Shown in pieces: positions 6,333 to 13,482 of a DNA stretch of 13,565 nt. Made by a program: the position numbers and the translations under genes. The DNA is from Phycisphaerae bacterium (GTDB taxonomy: Bacteria; Planctomycetota; Phycisphaerae; UBA1845; UTPLA1). The stretch's first letter is position 1; each line of letters begins with the position of its first letter. The notes beneath the pieces are model-generated. The model saw only the letters and a list, made by a program, of their open reading frames with translations, had not been told where the DNA came from and did no database searches. The DNA is taken from assembly GCA_016935885.1 (NCBI GenBank), contig JAFGQA010000297.1:1-13565 (forward strand). Direction: 5' to 3'.

Positions 6333-8378
6333 ATGCCGTTGAAGTTCAAGCCGTTTCACGAGATGACGCCGGAGGACTATGACAGCATAGGCCTCAAGTG
6401 CGGGTTGGAGGTTCACCAGCAGCTTCTGACTGAGCGCAAGCTGTTCTGCCGTTGTCCCGCCGGGCGGTACACCTGCGACTACGACGCCGAGGTCTTGCGG
6501 CACATGCGGCCGACGTTGTCGGAACTCGGCGAGTACGACGGCACGGCGCTGATGGAGAAAAAGACGAAGAAGAACATCTACTACCGCATCCACCACGACA
6601 CGGTCTGCACCTACGAGTTCGACGACACGCCGCCGTTTTTCCCCGATGAAACGGCACTTGATATCTCGCTGGAGATCTCGCTGCTGTGCAATCTGAACAT
6701 GGTCAGCGAGATACACATTGCGCGGAAACAGTACCTCGACGGATCGATTCCGACCGGCTTTCAGCGCACGGCGATTCTGGGCGTTGACGGTTGGATACCA
6801 TATCCGCAGAAGCGTCGCAGGTTTCAGCCTGAGCGGCTTGGTGAAACCGACCGCAAGGTCGGTATCCGCCAGCTCTCGTTGGAGGAGGACGCCTGCCGGG
6901 AGGTGTCGGACGTTGGTCACGACCGGGTCTACCTGACGGATCGTCTGGGCATGCCGCTGGTCGAGATCGTGACTGAGCCCGACATGCGGACGCCGCAGGA
7001 GATCGCCGAGGTTTGTCAACTCATCCGCATGCTCTGCCGCAGCACGGGCAAGGTCCGTACCGGCTACGGCGCGGCCCGGGAAGACGTCAACGTCAGTGTC
7101 CGTGGTGGGACGCGGGTGGAGGTCAAGGGCGTGCCGCAGATCACCAGGATTCCGCTGTTGGTGTACAACGAGGCAAGGCGGCAATGGTCGCTGCTTCAGA
7201 TACGCGATCTGCTGAAACAGCGAGGCGTCACGGAGAAGACGTTCAAGTCGTGGTCGCGCGACGTGACGCGGAGCATGGCGAAGACGATTTATCAGCCCGT
7301 GCGCGACGCCGTGGAAGCGGGGCTGCGCGCCAAGTGTGTTCTCCTGAGGGGTTTTGCAGGGGTTCTGAACCTGACGACGCAGGAACACACGACATTCGCC
7401 AAGGAGTTCTCCGACCGGGTTCGCGTGATCGCCTGCCTCACACAACTGCCCAACATCGTCCATTCGGATATGGAGTCAGATTCGCTGACCGCGATGGACT
7501 GGAAGGGACTTCGTAAGCGCCTGCGGGCAGAAGAACGGGACGCGCTGGTCCTAGTTTGGGGAAGCGAGGAGGACACGCGAACGGCCTGTAATGAGATTGC
7601 CATCCGTGGACGGGAGGCGACGCAGGGCATCCCGAACGATACGCGCCAGGCCTTGAAGGATGGCACGAACGGTTTCGAGCGCGTGTTGCCTGGAGCAGAC
7701 CGGATGTATCCAGACACGGACCTGCCGCCGATGGCCATTCCGGAGAGCCGGCTGGAGAGGGTCAGGGCACGATTGCCGATGCCTGTTTGGGATCGGGAAG
7801 CCCGGTACCGGGAGATGGGCCTGCCGGACGACGTGATTGGGCCGCTCTGCATCTCTCGGAGGGTTGCTGTGTTTGACCGGCTCGTGGACGAACTGAAGGT
7901 GAATCCGACGTTTGCCGCCGTGATCCTGGTGCAACGGTTCAAGGCGCTGCGGCGCGAGGGGCTGCATCCCGAGGCGCTCAGCGATGATGAGATCCAGGAG
8001 GTGTTCGAGGCATACTCTGATGGCCGGCTGGCTCGGGAGGGTGTCATCGAGGTTCTTGCCCAGGTACTTCAAGAAAGGACCGAGATCGCCGCACCTCGCG
8101 TGGCCTCCGTGCTGAAGGCGATTAGAGGTACACATATGGACGACGGCGAGATCGAAGCCCGGATCGCAGCGGCAATCAACAGCGTGGACGATTCACGGTT
8201 CGCAACCACGTTGAAGAAGGGTCGCTACTTGATGGGCGTGTTGATGAGAGACATGGTCGGCCGGGCCGAAGGCCGCCGCATCGCGGAGATGCTTTACAGA
8301 AGCTGTCAGCTATCTGCCGTGGGCCCTCGGCAAAGACGCGGGGGCCAGCAAGTTGGCCCGTGCCACCCCAACACATGA
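6333..8378 (+). CDS. gatE: Glu-tRNA(Gln) amidotransferase subunit E (archaeal type)
   Basis: Kinase/transamidase subunit of GatDE: it phosphorylates the glutamyl group on Glu-tRNA(Gln) and replaces the phosphate with ammonia from GatD, giving Gln-tRNA(Gln). The 681-aa protein starts like GatB/GatE (LKCGLEVHQQLL, residues 21-32) with an FCRC pair (C39, C41), and has the cradle-domain blocks LDGSIPTGFQRT and MPLVEIVTEPD. What marks it as GatE is the GRVEVKG-type block (RVEVKGVPQITRIP, 261-274) followed by a long insertion of the AspRS GAD type (about 290-450, with GTNGFERVLPGADRMYPDTDLPP after it). A helical YqeY-like tail (about 520-655) should bind tRNA. ATG at 6333 is preferred over the GTG at 6306; AGGAG at 6316 and AAGGA at 6325 are nearby. 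The last 25 or so residues after AEMLYRS are encoded by a repeat and look like an add-on. gatD follows after 22 bp. Confidence 0.92.
   Translation: MPLKFKPFHEMTPEDYDSIGLKCGLEVHQQLLTERKLFCRCPAGRYTCDYDAEVLRHMRPTLSELGEYDGTALMEKKTKKNIYYRIHHDTVCTYEFDDTPPFFPDETALDISLEISLLCNLNMVSEIHIARKQYLDGSIPTGFQRTAILGVDGWIPYPQKRRRFQPERLGETDRKVGIRQLSLEEDACREVSDVGHDRVYLTDRLGMPLVEIVTEPDMRTPQEIAEVCQLIRMLCRSTGKVRTGYGAAREDVNVSVRGGTRVEVKGVPQITRIPLLVYNEARRQWSLLQIRDLLKQRGVTEKTFKSWSRDVTRSMAKTIYQPVRDAVEAGLRAKCVLLRGFAGVLNLTTQEHTTFAKEFSDRVRVIACLTQLPNIVHSDMESDSLTAMDWKGLRKRLRAEERDALVLVWGSEEDTRTACNEIAIRGREATQGIPNDTRQALKDGTNGFERVLPGADRMYPDTDLPPMAIPESRLERVRARLPMPVWDREARYREMGLPDDVIGPLCISRRVAVFDRLVDELKVNPTFAAVILVQRFKALRREGLHPEALSDDEIQEVFEAYSDGRLAREGVIEVLAQVLQERTEIAAPRVASVLKAIRGTHMDDGEIEARIAAAINSVDDSRFATTLKKGRYLMGVLMRDMVGRAEGRRIAEMLYRSCQLSAVGPRQRRGGQQVGPCHPNT
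8318..8370. repeat. repeat-derived 3' end of gatE
   Basis: Read on the minus strand, the segment from 8369 begins ggggtggcac and folds as gggcca-acttgc-tggccc, the same layout as the GTGGCAC repeats at 1930 and 4149 but with different stem bases. It lies inside the gatE frame and supplies its unconserved C-terminal tail. The match is by architecture and the gggtggcac start, not by long identity. Confidence 0.5.
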
Positions 8379-8400
8379 GAATCAACGACTGTAAACTGAC

Positions 8401-9786
8401 ATGAACGATGATGCACTGAAGGGCTACCGGGGTGTCGCTAGGGCCGTGCTAGAGAGGCACGAAGTCGGTATATGGAGCGACGTGGAAATCGAGTCCGGAC
8501 ACGGCCGGTTCAAGGGTATCATCCTGCCGCGTAGCGAGACCGCCGACGACAAGCACATCGTCCTGAAGCTTGCCAGCGGCTACAACGTGGGGATTGCCGC
8601 GGCAACGATCACGATGATCGCGCAGAGAGGGCGGCGCGAGGCGCACTACAAGATTCCAGAGAAGGAGTTCCCGACCGATCCGGCGAAGCCGAACATCATT
8701 CTGTTTGGCACAGGTGGGACGATTGCCAGCCGGTTGGACTACCGGACCGGTGCGGTCATCCCCGCATTCTCGCCGGGCGAGTTGTACGGTTCGGTGCCGG
8801 AGTTGGCTGATATCTGCAACCTGCGGACGGAGAAGCTGTACGGCGTCTTCAGCGAGAACATGGGGCCCGAGCAGTACATCCGACTGGCGAAGCGGATCGG
8901 CGAGGAGATCGCCGCCGGTGTGGACGGCATCGTCATCGGCCATGGCACCGACACGATGCACCATACGTCAGCCATCATCAGCTTCATGGTCCAGGATTCG
9001 CCCGTGCCGATTGTGATGGTCGGCTCCCAGCGGTCCTCCGACCGGCCGTCATCTGACGCGGCCATCAATTTGATCAACGCTGTTAAGGCGGCGGCAGAAT
9101 GTAACATCGCGGAGACCCAGGTGTGCATGTTCGGCCCGACCTCCGATCAATACTGCTTGCTGCACCGTGGCACGCGCGTCCGGAAGATGCACTCGAGCTA
9201 CCGGTCGACATTTCGCACGATTGGTGACATTCCACTTGCCATGATCGATCCACAGAAGATCACGTACTTGCGTGAGGACTACAAGCCGCGCCGGACAGAT
9301 CGGGAGGTGAAGATCAACACCGCCTTCGAGGAGAAAGTAACAATCTTGTACTACTACCCGAACATGATGCCGGACATCGTTGATGCCATTATCGAGAGGG
9401 GCTATCGCGGCATCGTCATTGCCGGCACGGGCCTGGGCCATGTCAACAAGCCGCTGTACCCAGCCCTGAAGCGTGCCGCCGATGCGGGTGTGCACGTCTA
9501 CATGACGGTGCAGACAATATGGGGCTATGTGCAGATGTATGTTTATGAGACCGGCCGGGAGATGATGGAACTTGGCGTTGTGCCGGCGGCCAACATGCTG
9601 CCGGAGGTAGCCTACGTGAAGCTGTGCTGGGCACTTGGTCAGACGGACGACCACGACGAAGTGAAGCGGATCATGTTGACGCCGGTCTGCGACGAGATCA
9701 CCGATCGAGAGCCGTACAACGGTTACCTGATCTTCCAGGGGGCCATCCCGGAGGTGCAGGAGTTCCTGCGAAGCATCAAGCGGTAG
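8401..9786 (+). CDS. gatD: Glu-tRNA(Gln) amidotransferase subunit D (archaeal type)
   Basis: Glutaminase subunit of GatDE, 461 aa: hydrolyses glutamine and passes ammonia to GatE. An N-terminal barrel domain (about 1-80, with GRFKGIILPR and KHIVLKLASGYNVGI) typical of GatD precedes a type I asparaginase-like fold. The catalytic set is intact: T104 in FGTGGTIAS, T183-D184 in IGHGTDTMHHT, and K262 in RVRKMHSSYRSTF. The SQRSSDRPSSDA block (209-220) is also characteristic of GatD. Length and N-terminal domain rule out a plain asparaginase. The ATG start has no clear Shine-Dalgarno, so translation may depend on ribosomes finishing gatE 22 bp upstream. The partner gene next door and glnA before it support the assignment. 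Confidence 0.94.
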   Translation: MNDDALKGYRGVARAVLERHEVGIWSDVEIESGHGRFKGIILPRSETADDKHIVLKLASGYNVGIAAATITMIAQRGRREAHYKIPEKEFPTDPAKPNIILFGTGGTIASRLDYRTGAVIPAFSPGELYGSVPELADICNLRTEKLYGVFSENMGPEQYIRLAKRIGEEIAAGVDGIVIGHGTDTMHHTSAIISFMVQDSPVPIVMVGSQRSSDRPSSDAAINLINAVKAAAECNIAETQVCMFGPTSDQYCLLHRGTRVRKMHSSYRSTFRTIGDIPLAMIDPQKITYLREDYKPRRTDREVKINTAFEEKVTILYYYPNMMPDIVDAIIERGYRGIVIAGTGLGHVNKPLYPALKRAADAGVHVYMTVQTIWGYVQMYVYETGREMMELGVVPAANMLPEVAYVKLCWALGQTDDHDEVKRIMLTPVCDEITDREPYNGYLIFQGAIPEVQEFLRSIKR

Positions 9787-9943
9787 GCAAACATGGGCTG
9801 GGCGACGCACTACATTGAGTTTCCAGACCTTTTTCACAGCATATGGCTGTGACATTACGGCATGGGGGACCTACGATCTATTCGTGGGGAAGCTGCTGGA
9901 TGGCGTATGCATGAAGTGTGGTAGCGCGTAGCGGAGTGGCCCA
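9787..9943. other. gap after gatD with hairpin and a 19-aa frame
   Basis: A perfect 7-bp hairpin tcacagc-atatg-gctgtga lies at 9834-9852; no U-run follows, so termination is uncertain. An ATG at 9793, 6 bp after gatD, opens a 19-residue frame (MGWATHYIEFPDLFHSIWL) that ends inside the hairpin. It has no good ribosome site and I would not call it a gene. Confidence 0.4.
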
Positions 9944-10723
9944 ATGAAGTATGCCAACTATGTCAACCTGATGATGCTCATTCTCCTGGTGTCCTGCAGC
10001 CACGATGGGGTCCAGAACGTACCTAAGAGTACCGAGTCTGATTCTCTCGGCGATGAACTTCCAGAATTCCGCCTTTTTTCTCCTGAGCCTCGATTCTCTT
10101 TTCCGGAACTGAAGTACCAGATAGTATCGCGCGGGGCCGTTTACTTGCTCGCTCAGAACGAGCTGTGCTATCGCGGGGGACAGGAGTTGATGGGCCTTCA
10201 CGGCCGGAGCTTCACTCTTGGACCGTGTCTTCCTTGCGGTGACACTCACGCGAAGCACGAGAGAAAGCGGTTTTACGTCAGTCACGTTGGCTTGTTGTCG
10301 GCAAGGAAGGACGGGCAGAGTGAGGAAGTTGCCGCGGTACCCCCGGCCTCGGACGAGGGACTGCGGGACTTCTGCGCCGAAGTGGAGAACGGGCTGAAGA
10401 CAAGGCGCGATCAGGACGATTACACGCGAGAGTCCCTCATAGCCGTGTACCTGGCGAGAGACCCAATGGGCGGCGGCAAACTCATTAGGCTCCTCTTCAG
10501 CACCAAGGTCATCCCGGGAGAACCCGGAAGGCTGAGATCAACTTGCGTGTCAGCTTCGTTCGTAACGCTGGATGAACAAGCCTCGGGAACCGGCAGGAGA
10601 ATGGAGCGCCCAGGGATTCATTACGACCGAGACGCGCATCCAGTCAGTCCTGCAACCGGGAATCGCGGCAGTACCGCAGCGCCGGAGCCACCGCCTACGA
10701 GCACGACGATGCCAAACGGATGA
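9944..10723 (+). CDS. putative lipoprotein of unknown function
   Basis: 259-aa predicted lipoprotein. The signal sequence is short and clean (NLMMLILLVSC) with a canonical lipobox LVSC and lipid-attached C18; GGAG at 9933-9936, 7 nt before ATG, supports the start. The mature part is polar, with a Cys pair CLPCGDTH near residue 95 and acidic and basic patches, and shows no family I recognise. From about residue 220 the sequence turns into low-complexity PATGNRGSTAAPEPPPTSTT. There the DNA reads as a YD/RHS-like fragment in another frame, so the native C-terminus has probably been replaced. The gene follows gatD by 157 bp and is probably not functionally linked to it. Confidence 0.7.
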   Translation: MKYANYVNLMMLILLVSCSHDGVQNVPKSTESDSLGDELPEFRLFSPEPRFSFPELKYQIVSRGAVYLLAQNELCYRGGQELMGLHGRSFTLGPCLPCGDTHAKHERKRFYVSHVGLLSARKDGQSEEVAAVPPASDEGLRDFCAEVENGLKTRRDQDDYTRESLIAVYLARDPMGGGKLIRLLFSTKVIPGEPGRLRSTCVSASFVTLDEQASGTGRRMERPGIHYDRDAHPVSPATGNRGSTAAPEPPPTSTTMPNG

Positions 10724-10773
10724 CCAGACTGACCGGCCTGGATCAGCGACCACCGGCAGAGCCGGTTGTATGA
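10645..10773 (+). pseudogene. RHS/YD-repeat-like fragment, overlapping the lipoprotein end
   Basis: In the frame ending at the TGA of 10771-10773 the sequence reads TAYEHDDAKRMTRLTGLDQ, which resembles a YD repeat of RHS-type proteins (YxYDxxGRLTxxT). It has no start of its own and overlaps the lipoprotein 3' end out of frame. The likely reading is a leftover piece of an RHS-like gene fused by deletion or recombination. One repeat unit is weak evidence. Confidence 0.35.
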
Positions 10774-10804
10774 GGAAGGTCCCTGAAAGGGGCCAGCGGT
10801 CGAA

Positions 10805-10918
10805 CCCGCCCCGAATGGGGCGGAGGCGACAGGTGTCACGGCGGTGACACTTCCGTCGCTTCGGGGCGGGGGTGGCCCGGTGGCCCGGTCACCGGGGGCT
10901 CCGCTGTGCTCCACCCCC
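10805..10918. repeat. two nested GC-rich hairpins
   Basis: First structure: cccgccccga (10805-10814) pairs with tcggggcggg (10861-10870); inside it gcgac pairs with gtcgc, and at the core gtgtcac-ggcg-gtgacac (10833-10850) is a perfect 7-bp hairpin. Second structure: gggggtgg (10868-10875) pairs with ccaccccc (10911-10918) around cccggtg-gcccggt-caccggg (10876-10897). The following ggctacgatccccggccccgttggggcc resembles a phrase I associate with planctomycete intergenic repeats. No gene is seen in 10774-11129. Confidence 0.6.
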
Positions 10919-10980
10919 GGCTACGATCCCCGGCCCCGTTGGGGCCGAAGCGGACCCGCACCCCGCTGACCCGCTGACCC

Positions 10981-11070
10981 GCACCCTGCGGACACGCACT
11001 CTGCGGACAAGCACTCTGCAGAGACGCACTCTGCAGAAACGCGTTCTGCGGACACACGTTCTGCGGACGC
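10981..11070. repeat. 15-bp minisatellite, six units
   Basis: Six contiguous units of exactly 15 bp, consensus gcactctgcggacac, starting at 10981, 10996, 11011, 11026, 11041 and 11056, each with one to a few changes. The period is a multiple of three, so all six frames stay open and code for five-residue periodic peptides. I see no start codon or ribosome site that would make it part of a gene. Confidence 0.85.
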
Positions 11071-11129
11071 GCACCCCAGCCGCGCGGCGCACGCCACAAA
11101 ACGCTGAAACGGCAGAGCCTTGTCGAGTC

Positions 11130-11288
11130 TCACCGCCAGAGGCGGTGGTTTGTTGATACAATCAAAACCTGCCGTGCTCCCTTGCGGGCCAGGACCTCCA
11201 GTTGGTCTTGCACGACCTCCTCGGCCCCTTCGGCCGAATCCGGGTTGTTGACCTTGACCTTCCGTCGCTTCTGCGTTTTAGTAGCCAT
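11130..11288 (-). pseudogene. truncated start of an IS256-like transposase
   Basis: A 52-codon frame starting at ATG 11288 with a near-perfect Shine-Dalgarno AGGAGGT five bases upstream. The N-terminal 40 residues, with MATKTQKRRKVKV and LEVLARKGARQVL, resemble the start of IS256/mutator-family transposases, where a (L/A)xxGARxxL helix occurs early. After QVL the frame runs into a common-looking repeat (encoding STNHRLWR) and stops, so the catalytic DDE region is missing. The strong ribosome site suggests the 5' end of an insertion sequence was left behind. The family call rests on one helix. Confidence 0.5.
11131..11147. repeat. AGA-triloop palindrome, copy 4
   Basis: Perfect caccgcc-AGA-ggcggtg hairpin. 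It shares the AGA triloop with the palindromes at 45-63, 2910-2924 and 2937-2953, but its stem differs. It marks the point where the IS256-like frame is cut off and provides its stop codon. Confidence 0.5.
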
Positions 11289-11375
11289 CGGGCACCTCCT
11301 GTGGAAAAAGGGCTTTTGTTTTCTCCCAGAAGGATGCCCCCTCCTTTTCAATTTTTCAATTTCCACAAGATTCCA

Positions 11376-11549
11376 CCCTACCTCGTCGAGGTTGGTGATA
11401 TTGTCTTGTGCAAAGTAAGCGGAAATGAGTACCTTCACTTGGTGAAAGCGATCCAGGGAAGACGCTTTCAGATTGGCAACAACCGCGGCCGCATCAACGG
11501 CTGGATCACGGGGACATCAATCTACGGGAAATGTGTCAAGATCGAGTAG
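11376..11549 (+). pseudogene. C-terminal fragment of a small conserved-looking protein
   Basis: 57 codons reading VEVGDIVLCKVSGNEYLHLV, then AIQGRRFQIGNNRGRINGW and IYGKCVKIE, ending in TAG. The VGDIVL...V.G..YLHLVKA...R..IGNNRG..NGW pattern resembles a compact beta-rich domain such as the C-terminal part of S24/S26-like proteins; this is a resemblance from memory only. There is no start codon close to the fragment. Upstream lies the IS256-like remnant on the opposite strand, so the N-terminal half was probably removed by that insertion. Confidence 0.45.
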
Positions 11550-11677
11550 CACGGCGCGTGTACGGGTAAGCGGCGTCACGAGCAGCGCGGAAGGTCAGCC
11601 GTGGAAGCACGGTCAATCGCTTGCCCTGGGGGCAGGCTTCGCCGCCGACTGTGGCTGCCCTTATACGTGTCACGCCG
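11550..11677. other. spacer before the MITE-like element
   Basis: No gene. The left end (gcgcgtgtacgggtaag) and right end (cttatacgtgtcacgc) are imperfect inverted copies, so this could be another degenerate hairpin element abutting the one at 11678. The similarity is modest. Confidence 0.3.
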
Positions 11678-11809
11678 CTAGTACGGCGTTTCACAAATAG
11701 AACGACTGTACGCTCTGCCGAGAATCCTTTCTCGGCACCCGCTTCAGGACCGAGAAGGGATTCTCGGTCCAGCAATCGTAGTCGCGTTTCCTGTGAAACG
11801 CGGTACTAG
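11678..11809. mobile_element. 132-bp MITE-like element with nested GAGAA hairpins
   Basis: Terminal inverted repeats of 18 bp with a single mismatch: ctagtacggcgtttcaca at 11678-11695 against the complement of 11792-11809. Between them are two perfect hairpins in inverted order, tgccgagaa-TCCT-ttctcggca (11716-11737) and ggaccgagaa-GGGA-ttctcggtcc (11747-11770). The segments between ends and hairpins also pair imperfectly, so the entire element is one long palindrome. It contains no coding region and interrupts or ends the minus-strand remnant to its right. No clear target-site duplication is visible. Confidence 0.7.
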
Positions 11810-12034
11810 GAACGCGTGGGGACCCTTGCCAAAGCGCAGTGCGTCCAGCAGCGCGGCCTGTGCCGAGGGGTCCAACGCGAATGAGAGATCATCGACGAAG
11901 CCCAGCTTGGTGAGTATGGTGGCGGGCCGGAATGACTGCGGCCAGGGACGCTGCCAAGTGTGACTCGGCAAGAGCAGAGCCGGGCCGCGGATGACGGTCC
12001 AGGCATCGGAGCACTCGCCAGGGCCGATCCTCAC
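11810..12034 (-). pseudogene. remnant protein fragment cut by the MITE-like element
   Basis: The minus-strand frame from a GTG at 12034 reads like genuine protein (FRPATILTKLGFVDDLSFAL, then SAQAALLDALRFGKGPHAFL). At 11809 it enters the MITE-like element, which supplies a short artificial tail (AGPRIPSRS) and a stop at 11744. No ribosome site precedes the GTG and I recognise no family. It may be the 3' part of a gene disrupted at both ends. 12035-12174 holds nothing I can assign. Confidence 0.35.
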
Positions 12035-12174
12035 GTCGCGGATTGACCCTCAACAGTTCGCGCTCATTGAGATCACGGTGCTTCGTCGATAGAAACCTCA
12101 AGTGGGTAGCTTCTTGCCCAACCACAGGCCCTACACGCAATCTGCGCGACGTTTGGATTTGGATCGTTCGGCCC

Positions 12175-13482
12175 ATGACGTGGCGGAAAGTGCTATGTGT
12201 CGTTGTCCTGGTTCTGCCAGCAGCGGGTGGTTCGGCGCTCTCGCTCCACGCGACGCGCTATGGCATCGGCGTTAACGCCGATGCCGTGTACTACGTGAGT
12301 TCCGCCCGCGAACTCGCCGCCGGCAACGGTCTGACGGTCCCGTGGGGCTTCTCCAGGGCACAGCCGCTGACCCGTTGGCCGCCGCTCTATCCCGGAGCGC
12401 TGGCCGGCCTTGAGCGGCTTGGCCTCGAACCCCTCATTGCTGCGCGGTGGCTGAACGCCCTGTTGTTCGGCGGCACAATCCTGCTCTTTTCCATCATCGT
12501 GCGCCGCGCCACGGGCTCGCTGTGGCTTGCCTCGTGCGGGGCGGCGCTGCTGGCGACCAGCCTCGATTTGCTCGCCATCCACACCATGGCATGGTCGGAA
12601 CCGCTGTTTCTGTTCCTGACGCTCGCCGCATTCTGGTTTGTGGCGATCCACGGGACAACGCGGCGCCTTTCGGCGCTTGTCATCGCGTCGAGTCTACTCG
12701 CATCGGCGCTGCTCACGCGTTACGCAGGTGGTGCGGTCGTCCTCGCGGGCGTGCTGAGCCTCTGGTGGGGAATGGGAAGTCGTCGTGACAGGTTGCTTCG
12801 ATCCGCCACAGCCGTGACGCTGGCGAGTCTCCCCATGATCCTTTGGATGGCCAGGAACAGGAGTATCGGCCTGCCGGTTGCCGGAAGGCACATTGTCTGG
12901 CTTCCCTGTTCGGCCGAGAACATGCTGGCGGGATGCCGAATCATCGCCGATTGGATGTTCCCCTGTATCCTCCCCCGCACGCCCCCTGGGAACGTGAGCA
13001 GCCTCGTCCTGACGCTCCTCGTGGCAATCATCTTCGCCGTGGGGACCGTTTGGGCGCGTCGATCTTCAGCATTTCGAGAGACCGAACACCCAGCCAGTCA
13101 ACGAGCCCACTTGTGTTGGATCTCAGGTTTGTTTCTGTTGGTCTATCCATTGTCCATGATTCTGGCCGTATCGCTGGCCGATCCTGCGATCAACTTCGGC
13201 GGCTACCGCTTGATGCAGATGATGCTCATCCCGGGGCTCCTGCTTGCGTTGCTCGGCGGCCATGCTTTGTGGGAGTACGCGGGCCGCAACAGGGTCCTTG
13301 CCATTGGCGCGACGGCCGTGTGCCTGGGCGTCCTGGTGGTCCGTGCTCCCCGAGCCGTTGACCACAGCATCCAATTGCCGAAGACGTCCGGATTCGCGGG
13401 ACCGGGCTTCCACGATGCCAAGTGGCGCGGCTCACCCACGATCGAGGCGGTCAAGGCGTTGGAGCCCTCGGTGCCACTTTAG
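12175..13482 (+). CDS. PMT/ArnT-type membrane glycosyltransferase, probably C-terminally shortened
   Basis: 435-aa multi-pass inner-membrane protein resembling polyprenol-phosphate-sugar glycosyltransferases (GT-C fold, PMT/ArnT-like). After the first membrane helix comes an acidic loop with a likely catalytic D36 (NADAVYYVSSARELAAGNG), then QPLTRWPPLYP at 63-73, a helix ending in AWSEPLF (139-145), and WMARNRSIGLPVAGRH at 224-239. Further hydrophobic helices continue to about residue 400. The frame is open 44 codons upstream, but the peptide there is polar and unlike a family N-terminus, so I chose the ATG at 12175, which lacks a good ribosome site. The protein stops at SPTIEAVKALEPSVPL. Relatives I recall continue from a TIEAV-like segment into a periplasmic domain, so about 100 residues may be missing. 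Donor and acceptor are unknown. Confidence 0.8.
   Translation: MTWRKVLCVVVLVLPAAGGSALSLHATRYGIGVNADAVYYVSSARELAAGNGLTVPWGFSRAQPLTRWPPLYPGALAGLERLGLEPLIAARWLNALLFGGTILLFSIIVRRATGSLWLASCGAALLATSLDLLAIHTMAWSEPLFLFLTLAAFWFVAIHGTTRRLSALVIASSLLASALLTRYAGGAVVLAGVLSLWWGMGSRRDRLLRSATAVTLASLPMILWMARNRSIGLPVAGRHIVWLPCSAENMLAGCRIIADWMFPCILPRTPPGNVSSLVLTLLVAIIFAVGTVWARRSSAFRETEHPASQRAHLCWISGLFLLVYPLSMILAVSLADPAINFGGYRLMQMMLIPGLLLALLGGHALWEYAGRNRVLAIGATAVCLGVLVVRAPRAVDHSIQLPKTSGFAGPGFHDAKWRGSPTIEAVKALEPSVPL

Noticed and set aside
6303..7463. Long minus-strand open frame opposite gatE
   Set aside because: Fully antisense to a conserved GatE region; no motifs and no ribosome site.
9793..9852. 19-aa ORF after gatD as a real small gene
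   Set aside because: Weak ribosome site, ends inside a hairpin, and no supporting homology that I can judge.
10739..10800. Group II intron-like 3' end (agagccggttgtatgaggaagg)
   Set aside because: No domain V hairpin with the expected catalytic triad and bulge, and no reverse transcriptase nearby.
10981..11070. CRISPR array
   Set aside because: Units are 15 bp with no spacers; this is a plain tandem repeat with no cas genes.
10981..11070. Pentapeptide-repeat protein
   Set aside because: The five-residue period is present, but the A(D/N)LXX pattern is not met in any frame and no start or ribosome site exists.
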